A program made the translations under genes and the position numbers. Under the pieces are notes generated by a model. It was not told where the DNA came from. It did no database searches and worked only from the letters and a program-made list of their open reading frames with translations. 27,533 nt of DNA, taken from positions 1 through 27,533 of the forward strand of contig DTYU01000055.1 of assembly GCA_012961725.1 (NCBI GenBank), read 5' to 3'. Of the stretch, positions 21,483 to 27,533 are shown in pieces (within the stretch, counting starts at the first letter, position 1; every line of letters begins with the position of its first letter). This DNA comes from Desulfotomaculum sp. Its GTDB lineage: Bacteria; Bacillota; Desulfotomaculia; Desulfotomaculales; Ammonificaceae.

Positions 21483-22635
21483 TTGAAGTTGTACGCAGAA
21501 CTTAGGCGGGAACTCGAGGTTTTGGAAAAAAGTTTGACGAACCTCGGGGCTTCTCTTTGACATAGCCGGCAAAGAGCGGAAAATCGCTGAACTTGAGGCT
21601 CAGATGGCCGTACCCGGTTTCTGGGAGGATCAAGCCTGCGCACAATCGGTTACCCAGCAGCTTGCGGCCTTGCGCGATACGCTCTCCGAGTATAAGCGGC
21701 TCCGGAGCGAATGTGAAGAGATCACCATGCTGCTCGATCTGGCCGAGGATGATGACGACGAAGGGCTGCTTACCGAACTTGGACTGAACGTGAAACACCT
21801 TGCGGAGGGCGTCGGGGCGATGGAGATGGCCGTGCTCTTGTCCGGCCCCTATGACTCGGGGAACGCCATTGTGGCGCTTCACGCCGGTGCCGGTGGTACG
21901 GACGCCCAGGACTGGGTGGCGATGCTGCTGAGGATGTACACGCGCTGGGCGGAGACACGCGGTTATAAAGTGAAGACCCTTGATCTGCTTCCCGGAGACG
22001 AAGCGGGCCTGAAGAGCGCGGCCTTTGAAGTGATCGGACCAAACGCCTACGGGTACCTCCGGGCGGAGCGGGGCGTTCACCGCCTGGTGCGGGTCTCCCC
22101 GTTTGACGCCAGCGGCCGGCGACACACCTCATTTGCCTCCGTTGATGTACTGCCGGTTGTGAGTGATGGTATCGAAGTGGAAATAAAACCCGAAGAACTC
22201 CGGATCGATACCTTCAGGGCCAGCGGTGCAGGCGGGCAGCACGTCAACAAAACGGAATCCGCGGTGCGGATAACGCACCTGCCCACCGGGATAACGGTTA
22301 CCTGCCAGAGCGAGCGGTCTCAGGCCGCAAACAAGGCTGCGGCTTTAGCGATTTTGCAGGCTAAGCTTTTGGATCTGAAGTTGAAAGAGCAAGAAGCGAA
22401 AATGGAGACGCTGCGCGGGGAACAGCGGGAAATAGCCTGGGGCAGCCAGATCCGCTCTTACGTTTTAAACCCGTACAGCTTAGTGAAGGACCACCGGACC
22501 GGCCTTGAACAGGGAAACGTCCAAGCGGTGCTCGACGGGGAGATCGACGGTTTCATCCGCGCCTTCCTGCAGGCGGAAGCGCAGAAAAAGGCGGCGGCCG
22601 AACCGGGAGATAACCCCGGCAGAATAAAGGCCTAA
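21483..22635 (+). CDS. prfB: Peptide chain release factor 2, expressed by programmed +1 frameshift
   Basis: RF2 reads UGA and UAA stop codons and triggers peptide release. The coding region is in two frames: TTG 21483 to CTT 21557 (25 codons), an in-frame TGA at 21558-21560, then a +1 shift at CTT-TGA-C with reading continuing from GAC 21559 to 22635. The joined product is 383 residues. It then has SPF at 205-207 and GGQ at 250-252 (AGGQHVNK), exactly the E. coli RF2 numbering, and the TGA is codon 26 as in E. coli, which confirms the arrangement. The internal Shine-Dalgarno-like stimulator is GGGG (21546-21549), 5 bases from the CTT, instead of the usual 3. The C-terminus has a roughly 18-residue extension. 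The start follows GAGAAGGGGG. Confidence 0.97.
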
Positions 22636-22676
22636 TGGTCATATATAGATTTAGAAATCATTTACGGTATTTTCAA

Positions 22677-22707
22677 CGGGGCTCTCAAGAAAAGACAGCC
22701 CTTTTTC
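22677..22707 (+). terminator. Intrinsic terminator after prfB
   Basis: GGGCT (22678-22682) pairs with AGCCC (22697-22701), with an inner TC/GA pair and an AAGAAAA loop, followed by a T-rich run starting TTTTT. It ends the secA-prfB transcript. Confidence 0.85.
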
Positions 22708-22835
22708 TTTTATACTCGACCTTTGCGGTTTGGTTAGATAGCCGTCCCCCCGCAGAAATCTTTCCTGTTTCTTTAGTCGGGGAGTTCGCTGCTTTGTGAT
22801 CTGTAGCGGCCAAATTTAGGCGGCTGAAGCAGGAT

Positions 22836-22864
22836 TTGCCCGGCTTGGCGCGAAGAGATATAAC
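22836..22864 (+). promoter_or_regulatory. Candidate promoter of the YitT-family gene
   Basis: TTGCCC (22836-22841) and TATAAC (22859-22864) have a 17-base spacer, ending 37 bases before the gene. Upstream, 22744-22785 can form a long interrupted hairpin (CCCCG/CGGGG with inner AGAAA/TTTCT) of unknown role. Confidence 0.5.
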
Positions 22865-22901
22865 GTTTTGCGCTTTGTGATATGCTAAGCCGGGGGTGCA
22901 C

Positions 22902-23747
22902 ATGTTTGCCAGGGCGCTGAAGGACTCTGCGCTTATGCTTCTCGGGGTGGTTTTGATCGCCCTGGGACTCGACCTTTTCTTGGTACCGAACAAGATTGCG
23001 GCCGGCGGTGTGAGCGGTATAGCCACGATTCTGTTTCATCTGTTTCACATCCCGGTCGGCGCCGGTATGCTCGCGCTCAACGTTCCGCTCTTCGTGTGGG
23101 GTTTTCTCCGCCTCGGTCTCGGCTTCGGCGTACGCTCACTTATCGGTACGGTGCTGCTTTCGGTCACGGTCGACGTGCTCGCCCAGTTTTTGCCTGTCCC
23201 GACCGCTGATCCGCTGCTTGCAAGCCTCTATGGCGGCGTTCTCGTAGGGGTGGGCCTGGGCCTTGTCTTCCGGGCAAAGGGGACCACGGGCGGCACGGAT
23301 CTGGCGGCGACCATATTGCGCAGTTATGTCGGGATAAACGTCGGACAGTTGCTTTTCTTAGTTGACGGGGCGGTTGTACTTGCCGCCGGGTTCGCCTTCC
23401 GGTCACCCGAGTTGGCGATGTACGCAATGATAACGATCTTCGTAACGGCCTGGGTCATTGACGTTGTTCAGGAGGGTCTGGGGTACACGAAGGCCTTTCT
23501 GATAATCTCCAACAAGAGTCACGAAATCGCGCGCATGATCTTGAACGAACTGAACCGGGGCGCAACCCTCTGGCAGGGGACCGGGGCGTACACCGGGACA
23601 GCGCGGATGGTCCTTCTCTCTGTTGTGTCCCGGAGCGAGGTGACGCGGCTGAAGGATGTTATTTACCGGATAGATCCCCAGGCTTTCGTGGTGCTTGCCA
23701 ACGTACATGAGGTGTTGGGCGAGGGATTTAAGGAGTACCGCGGTTAA
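22902..23747 (+). CDS. YitT-family membrane protein (DUF161 + DUF2179)
   Basis: This is an integral membrane protein of unknown transport function. The 281-residue sequence has about five or six hydrophobic segments in its first two thirds, starting LMLLGVVLIALGLDLFLVPNKIAAGGVSGIA, a stretch diagnostic of the YitT family. The repeated glycine-rich GVLVGVGLGLVFRAKGTTGGTDLAATIL follows. The cytoplasmic C-terminal DUF2179 domain runs from about KAFLIISNKSHEIARMIL to PQAFVVLANVHEVLGEGF, with GATLWQGTGAYTG inside. ATG 22902 or GTG 22896 are both possible, next to GGGGGTG. It appears to be a single-gene unit with its own promoter. I do not infer a substrate. Confidence 0.92.
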   Translation: MFARALKDSALMLLGVVLIALGLDLFLVPNKIAAGGVSGIATILFHLFHIPVGAGMLALNVPLFVWGFLRLGLGFGVRSLIGTVLLSVTVDVLAQFLPVPTADPLLASLYGGVLVGVGLGLVFRAKGTTGGTDLAATILRSYVGINVGQLLFLVDGAVVLAAGFAFRSPELAMYAMITIFVTAWVIDVVQEGLGYTKAFLIISNKSHEIARMILNELNRGATLWQGTGAYTGTARMVLLSVVSRSEVTRLKDVIYRIDPQAFVVLANVHEVLGEGFKEYRG

Positions 23748-23773
23748 GGATTACAGGCCAGACTTCAGTACTC

Positions 23774-23808
23774 AATGGTCGGTAGTCAGTGGTCGGAATG
23801 TAGAAGAT
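23774..23808 (+). repeat. Heptamer tandem repeat (CRGTRGT type) after the YitT gene
   Basis: The spacer reads in 7-base steps as CAGTACT? CAATGGT CGGTAGT CAGTGGT CGGAATG, a different heptamer from the GGTTCGA arrays. A purine-rich, partly repeated stretch (GTAGAAGAT, about 23799-23840) follows. Degeneracy is high, and the first unit is doubtful. Confidence 0.45.
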
Positions 23809-23897
23809 AATAAAAGATCAAGAAGGTAGAAGATCAGAAACCGTTTATTCTTTAATCCTGTATTCTGAATTCTTTTAGCAAACGGAGGCTGTGGTTG

Positions 23898-24725
23898 ATG
23901 CGGGAACTGTTGCTGAGGTTAGAGGCTAAAGCGAAAGAGATCCGGCGGTACATCGTATTGATGACGGCTGCGGCCGGTTCCGGTCACCCGGGGGGCTCGC
24001 TTTCAGCGGCGGATATCGTCACTGCGCTTTATTTCGGGGTGATGAGGATTGATCCAAAACGCCCGGATGACCCGAACCGGGACCGATTTGTTCTCTCAAA
24101 GGGTCATGCAGCACCGCTTTTGTACGCGGCGCTGGCAGAACGCGGTTTCTTCCCGCAACGGGAACTTATGACGCTCCGGAAGTTAGGCAGCCGCCTGCAG
24201 GGGCATCCGGATATGCGGAAGCTGCCGGGTGTAGAGATGTCCACCGGTTCGCTCGGCCAAGGGCTCTCTGCGGCGAACGGAATGGCCCTCGCGGGCAGGC
24301 TGGACGGCAGGGATTACCGGGTTTACGTTCTGCTTGGCGACGGAGAGATTCAAGAAGGGCAGGTCTGGGAGGCGGCGATGGCGGCAACACATTATAAACT
24401 TGACAGTGTCACGGCCTTTCTCGATTATAACGGCCTGCAGATCGACGGGCCGGTGGAGGAGGTCATGTCGCTCGGGCGGGTGGCGGACAAATGGCGGGCT
24501 TTCGGGTGGCATGTGATTGAGATCGACGGGCACGACTTCGTGGCGATCCTTGATGCCGTTCGGGAAGCCAAGGAGACTAAGGGTAAGCCTACAATGGTAA
24601 TTGCCCGGACGATAAAAGGCAAGGGTGTTTCCTTTATGGAGCACCAGGTAGACTGGCACGGAAAGGCTCCCAAGGCGGAGCAGGCCTCACAAGCCTTAGT
24701 GGAACTCCGGAGGAATTTCTCATGA
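23898..24725 (+). CDS. Transketolase, N-terminal (TPP-binding) subunit
   Basis: Transketolase moves two-carbon units between sugar phosphates in the non-oxidative pentose phosphate pathway. Here, as in many Clostridia and archaea, it is split over two genes. This 275-residue subunit carries the thiamine-diphosphate site: GHPGGSLSAADIVTALYFGVM (about 29-49), LSKGHAAPLLYAAL, STGSLGQGLSAANGMA, and the GDG...N cofactor motif GDGEIQEGQVWEAAMAATHYKLDSVTAFLDYNGLQIDG. The start may be TTG 23895 or ATG 23898 after GGAGG. The partner gene follows after 119 bases containing a repeat. Some pairs of this type act on other sugars or in isoprenoid synthesis; transketolase is most likely. Confidence 0.93.
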   Translation: MRELLLRLEAKAKEIRRYIVLMTAAAGSGHPGGSLSAADIVTALYFGVMRIDPKRPDDPNRDRFVLSKGHAAPLLYAALAERGFFPQRELMTLRKLGSRLQGHPDMRKLPGVEMSTGSLGQGLSAANGMALAGRLDGRDYRVYVLLGDGEIQEGQVWEAAMAATHYKLDSVTAFLDYNGLQIDGPVEEVMSLGRVADKWRAFGWHVIEIDGHDFVAILDAVREAKETKGKPTMVIARTIKGKGVSFMEHQVDWHGKAPKAEQASQALVELRRNFS

Positions 24726-24790
24726 GAACGTTCGTTCCGTGCTACTTCGCACATTCCGCCTCTCAAATGGTCGGAGTTGATTCGGAGTTA
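24726..24790 (+). repeat. Dyad-rich segment upstream of repeat copy C
   Basis: Directly after the transketolase N-subunit stop, GAAC GTTC GTTC (24726-24737) is followed by GTGC-TACTTC-GCAC (24739-24752) and CCGCCTCT. The GAACGTT element matches those preceding copies A and B. This segment and copy C together look like an insertion between two genes that are usually adjacent. Confidence 0.5.
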
Positions 24791-24818
24791 ATAATTTAGT
24801 ATGGTGTCCCCGTAATTT
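24791..24818 (+). repeat. Interspersed repeat TTTAGTATGGTGTCC, copy C
   Basis: This copy is identical to copy B across the first 28 bases. Its 3' end is followed by a tandem 9-base duplication of CGTAATTTC (24811-24828), which leads straight into the GAGGGAGGGG ribosome site of the transketolase C-subunit gene. Confidence 0.8.
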
Positions 24819-24844
24819 CCGTAATTTCCGAGGGAGGGGTTAAT

Positions 24845-25786
24845 GTGCCGGAAAAGATAGCCACCCGTGAGGCTTATGGTAGGGCGCTGGTTGAGCTGGG
24901 GGCGGAAAACCGGGATGTGGTGGTCCTTGATGCCGACTTGGCGAAGTCGACAAAAACGATCGAATTTAAGAAAAGATTCCCCGAACGCTTCTTCGACTTC
25001 GGGGTGGCGGAGCAGAATATGATGGGGACGGCGGCAGGTCTGGCGGCGGCAGGGAAGGTGCCGTTCTGCTCCACATTCGCCGTCTTTGCGAGCGGCCGCG
25101 CTTTTGACCAGATCCGCCAGAGCATCGCGTATACCCGTCTGAACGTGAAAATATGTGCCACTCATGCCGGGATCACGGTTGGGGAGGACGGCAGTTCCCA
25201 CCAATCAGTGGAAGATATCGCCTTGATGCGTGCACTGCCTGACATGACCGTGTTTGTTCCGGCGGACGCGGTGGAAACGGTCTGTGCAGTCAGGGCCGCG
25301 GTGGCGATCAGCGGGCCGGTTTACATCCGGCTGGGCCGCGCACCGGTACCGGTCCTGCATGGGGAGGATTTTGTCTTCCATCCGGGTAAGGCGGTGCTGA
25401 TCAAGCAGGGAAGCGACGCCGCCATCATCGGGACGGGAATAATGGTTGCTCCGGCATTGGATGCGGCGGAGATCCTGGGACAGGAAGGAATAAAGGTACG
25501 GGTGCTTGATGTCCATACCATAAAACCGCTCGATGTGGATGCGGTGGTCCAGGCGGCACAAGAGACCGGCGCCGTTGTTACCGCGGAAGAACACAGCATA
25601 ATCGGGGGGCTGGGGAGCGCCGTGGCGGAGGTCTTGGGGGAAAACCATCCGGTACCGCTGAAACGGGTCGGCATCAGGGATACCTTCGGTGAATCCGGTA
25701 AACCGGCGGAACTCCTTGAAAAGTACGGACTTACAGCTCAACATCTGGCCTCGGCTGTCAAACAGGTCTTGAACCGCAAGAAATAG
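24845..25786 (+). CDS. Transketolase, C-terminal (pyrimidine-binding) subunit
   Basis: This is the second half of the split transketolase. The 313-residue protein contains the pyrimidine-binding domain with DADLAKST (29-36), the activating glutamate in FGVAEQNMMGTAAGLA, FAVFASGRAFDQIR and THAGITVGEDGSSHQSVEDIALMR. The C-terminal domain follows (AIIGTGIMVAPAL, VRVLDVHTIKPLD, VVTAEEHSIIGGLGSAV, GIRDTFGESG). GTG 24845 follows GAGGGAGGGG (24829-24838) by 6 bases. It must pair with the N-subunit product. The unusual 119-base spacer between the subunits carries repeat copy C, which may alter their relative expression. A clear terminator follows at 25826-25852. Confidence 0.94.
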   Translation: MPEKIATREAYGRALVELGAENRDVVVLDADLAKSTKTIEFKKRFPERFFDFGVAEQNMMGTAAGLAAAGKVPFCSTFAVFASGRAFDQIRQSIAYTRLNVKICATHAGITVGEDGSSHQSVEDIALMRALPDMTVFVPADAVETVCAVRAAVAISGPVYIRLGRAPVPVLHGEDFVFHPGKAVLIKQGSDAAIIGTGIMVAPALDAAEILGQEGIKVRVLDVHTIKPLDVDAVVQAAQETGAVVTAEEHSIIGGLGSAVAEVLGENHPVPLKRVGIRDTFGESGKPAELLEKYGLTAQHLASAVKQVLNRKK

Positions 25787-25825
25787 CGCTTTTACGCGCT
25801 TGGCTACCAAACTACGCCCCACAGA

Positions 25826-25852
25826 CAAGGGAAACCTTGCTTTTTGTTTTTT
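25826..25852 (+). terminator. Intrinsic terminator after the transketolase genes
   Basis: CAAGG (25826-25830) pairs with CCTTG (25835-25839) over a GAAA tetraloop, followed by CTTTTTGTTTTTT. Confidence 0.9.
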
Positions 25853-26081
25853 CTGGCAGTAGAGCCAAAAGTTAAACTTTTCTTTTTTTTCCGTTTTTAG
25901 AGGAATTCTCGCGCAAATGTCGAAGGGGGAAAAAAGTTGCCGTTTGTATTCGCCATAGATTAGCGCAGGGAGACCCTGGCAATTACCGTCGGAGTTCAGG
26001 CTGACACGGGACCATCGTAACATACCCCAACTTCTTTCGCCGGTATGCTGACCATCAGTAACGGCAGAGAGGTGATTCCGG
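25853..26081. other. Non-coding region upstream of ftsE
   Basis: I see no gene in this stretch. It holds AT-rich tracts (about 25870-25900), a small hairpin CAGGG-AGA-CCCTG (about 25966-25978), and no convincing consensus promoter, although ftsE must be transcribed from here because a terminator lies upstream. A long open frame on the opposite strand (25205-26023) overlaps the transketolase gene and is a coding shadow. Confidence 0.5.
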
Positions 26082-26768
26082 TTGGTACGCCTTTACAATG
26101 TAACGAAGGTTTACCCTAACGGGGTTAAAGCACTGGTGGATGTGACTTTAACCATCGACCCCGGGGAGTTTGTTTTTGTCGTCGGTCCCAGCGGTGCCGG
26201 GAAGACAACGCTGATCAGGCTCGTTTGCCGGGAGGAACTGCCCACCCGCGGCCAGGTGATCTTTAACGGCAAGAACATGGGAAGATTAAAGAGCCGGGAG
26301 ATAGCCCTTTTTCGTCGGCAGATAGGGATGGTTTTTCAGGATTACCGTCTCATACCCCGCAAAACGATATTTGAGAACGTGGCGTTAGCTATGGAGATCG
26401 CGGGGAAGCCCCGGCGTGAAATAAAAAAGCGGGTTCCCGAGGTGCTTGCCCAGGTGGGGCTGCTTTCAAAGGCACGCTGTTTTCCTTACCAGCTTTCCGG
26501 CGGGGAGCAGCAGCGGGCATCCCTTGCCAGAGCCCTGGTCAACCGCCCGTGCTTGTTGATGGCTGACGAACCGACGGGAAATCTTGATGCGGAAAACGCG
26601 CGGGAGCTGATCCGGCTTCTTTTGGAGATAAACCGGGAGGGCACGACCGTTTTGGTGGCCACCCATGACTGGGATATAGTAAACGCGCTTCAGAAACGGG
26701 TTCTCGCCCTGAGAGAAGGCCACCTCACGGAGTACGAGGTACAGGGGAGTTACCGGTATGGCACTTAG
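26082..26768 (+). CDS. ftsE: Cell division ATP-binding protein FtsE
   Basis: FtsE is the ATPase of the FtsEX complex, which activates peptidoglycan hydrolases at the septum or, in Bacillus, at sites of wall growth and sporulation. The 228-residue ABC protein has Walker A GPSGAGKTT (35-43), the Q-loop in FQDYRLIP, signature LSGGEQQRASLARAL, Walker B LLMADEPTGNLD and the switch histidine in VATHDW. YPNGVKALVDV near the start is characteristic of FtsE. TTG 26082 lies 7 bases after GAGAGGTG. The gene overlaps ftsX by 11 bases, so the two are translationally coupled. Confidence 0.96.
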   Translation: MVRLYNVTKVYPNGVKALVDVTLTIDPGEFVFVVGPSGAGKTTLIRLVCREELPTRGQVIFNGKNMGRLKSREIALFRRQIGMVFQDYRLIPRKTIFENVALAMEIAGKPRREIKKRVPEVLAQVGLLSKARCFPYQLSGGEQQRASLARALVNRPCLLMADEPTGNLDAENARELIRLLLEINREGTTVLVATHDWDIVNALQKRVLALREGHLTEYEVQGSYRYGT

Positions 26769-27533
26769 GATGCTGTGGCGCTGGTGGCGTGAGGCGATAA
26801 TATCGCTTTTTCGCAACGGTTGGCTTGCGGCTTCAGCAACGGGGATGATCCTAATCTCCATTTTCCTCTTGGGTTTTGTTTCCCTATTGGCGCTCAACGC
26901 CGCACACTTCTCCCGCTTGGTGGAGAAGGAAATAGAGGTTGCAGTTTTCCTGCGCGACGAAGCCACCCCCGACCTGGTTGAAAAGATCGGCCGGGAGTTG
27001 GAAAGGATCAGTGGCGTTGCCCGCGTTACCTTTGTGTCCAAAGAAGAGGCATTGACGAAGCTCAAGGAAGACCTCGGTGAGAAAAGCCTGCTCTTAACAG
27101 GCCTTGAAGAGGATAACCCGCTGCCCGACACCTTCCGGGTAAGCCCCAAGGGGGCTTCCGAGGTTGCTTTCATAGCCAAGCAAGCGGCGGCGCTTCCAGG
27201 GGTGGAGAAGGTACGTTACGGGGAGGGTGTGGTGGAGAAACTCTTGAAGATCACCGACTGGATACGGATTGCGTCGGTCGCACTGGTTATTCTGTTCGGA
27301 TTGGCGGCGGTATTTCTTACAATGACCACCATCCGTTTCTCGATCCTGAACCGTGAAGAAGAGATCGGCATCATGAAGCTGTTGGGTGCAACCAACTGGT
27401 TTGTGCGCGGTCCGTTTATCCTCCAGGGGATAATCATCGGCTTCAGCGGCGCGGCGCTTGCAGCCGGACTGCTGTATTGGGGGTATTTTTCTCTGATTCA
27501 GAGGGTGCAGGAAGCGGCGCTTTTCTTCCTGCA
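26758..27533 (+). CDS. ftsX: Cell division protein FtsX, 3' end outside the window
   Basis: FtsX is the membrane half of FtsEX and passes the ATPase signal to extracellular wall-hydrolase regulators. The frame is open from ATG 26758 to the window edge, giving 258 complete codons out of an expected 290-300. The first transmembrane segment is at about 26-48 (ATGMILISIFLLGFVSLLAL). An extracellular domain follows (about 49-170), including VAVFLRDEATPDLVEKI, VTFVSKEEALTKLKEDLG and NPLPDTFRV. The second hydrophobic segment is at about 176-196 (IASVALVILFGLAAVFLTMTT), then RFSILNREEEIGIMKLLGATNWFVRGPFILQG, the conserved FtsX-domain loop. The last membrane helix is cut. Confidence 0.96.
   Translation, partial: MALRMLWRWWREAIISLFRNGWLAASATGMILISIFLLGFVSLLALNAAHFSRLVEKEIEVAVFLRDEATPDLVEKIGRELERISGVARVTFVSKEEALTKLKEDLGEKSLLLTGLEEDNPLPDTFRVSPKGASEVAFIAKQAAALPGVEKVRYGEGVVEKLLKITDWIRIASVALVILFGLAAVFLTMTTIRFSILNREEEIGIMKLLGATNWFVRGPFILQGIIIGFSGAALAAGLLYWGYFSLIQRVQEAALFFL

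Noticed and set aside
21483..21560. prfB as a frameshifted pseudogene
   Set aside because: The TGA is the conserved programmed site (CTT TGA C) at codon 26, and downstream motifs are intact at their normal positions.
1..27533. CRISPR array, prophage, defence system or complete insertion sequence
   Set aside because: No spaced direct repeats, integrase, transposase, phage structural or nuclease genes are visible; the repeats found are short and without coding capacity.

Overview
This window comes from a chromosome of moderately high GC (roughly 55-60% by eye), with strong purine-rich ribosome binding sites and many TTG/GTG starts. It carries a spore-germination-type GerMN protein and FtsEX, and its gene orders (panG-panB-panC-panD, nadABC-birA-coaX-dusB, greA-lysS, hpf-secA-prfB, split transketolase, ftsEX) are typical of spore-forming Clostridia. 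A Peptococcaceae/Moorella-like firmicute (Desulfotomaculum, Pelotomaculum and relatives) is my best guess; no ribosomal RNA is present to settle it. Nearly everything is on the + strand; only the GerMN gene is on the - strand.

Layout. 1-1139: 3' part of an MFS transporter gene, then a hairpin terminator. 1140-1454: repeat-rich spacer. 1455-2198: N-acetylmuramoyl-L-alanine amidase with a copper-amine-oxidase-like tail. 2199-5794: a structured leader with a terminator, then the pantothenate operon panG-panB-(388-base non-coding gap)-panC-panD. 5795-12009: a near-consensus promoter, then a cofactor operon nadA-nadB-nadC-birA-coaX-dusB. 12068-13183: a protein resembling cyanobacterial long-chain acyl-ACP reductase. 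13184-13509: consensus promoter plus hairpin. 13510-15493: greA-lysS. 15584-16174 (-): GerMN protein. 16473-16955: GyrI-like effector-binding protein. 17054-17257: cold shock protein with a strong terminator. 17420-22635: hpf, an unrecognised two-domain protein, secA and prfB, the last with a programmed +1 frameshift. 22902-23747: YitT-family membrane protein. 23898-25786: transketolase as two subunits, separated by a 119-base repeat-bearing spacer. 26082 to the end: ftsE and the start of ftsX.

How the genes work together. panG-B-C-D together make pantothenate from 2-ketoisovalerate and aspartate. CoaX, 4.5 kb downstream, phosphorylates pantothenate in the first step to CoA. NadA/NadB/NadC make nicotinate mononucleotide from aspartate, and BirA attaches biotin. 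Together this is a vitamin and cofactor block. The second half is growth and translation housekeeping: Lys-tRNA synthesis, transcript cleavage, ribosome hibernation, protein export, termination, pentose phosphate metabolism and division.

Most interesting points: (1) the pan leader can be folded by hand into two mutually exclusive structures, one freeing and one blocking a terminator next to the panG ribosome binding site; (2) an acyl-ACP-reductase-like enzyme in a non-cyanobacterial context, keeping the family's catalytic cysteine; (3) a short interspersed repeat found three times, each time just before a gene start and each time preceded by a GAACGTT dyad; (4) degenerate 7-base tandem repeats in three intergenic regions; (5) an isolated perfect promoter followed by a hairpin upstream of greA; (6) an RF2 frameshift site with a displaced Shine-Dalgarno-like stimulator.
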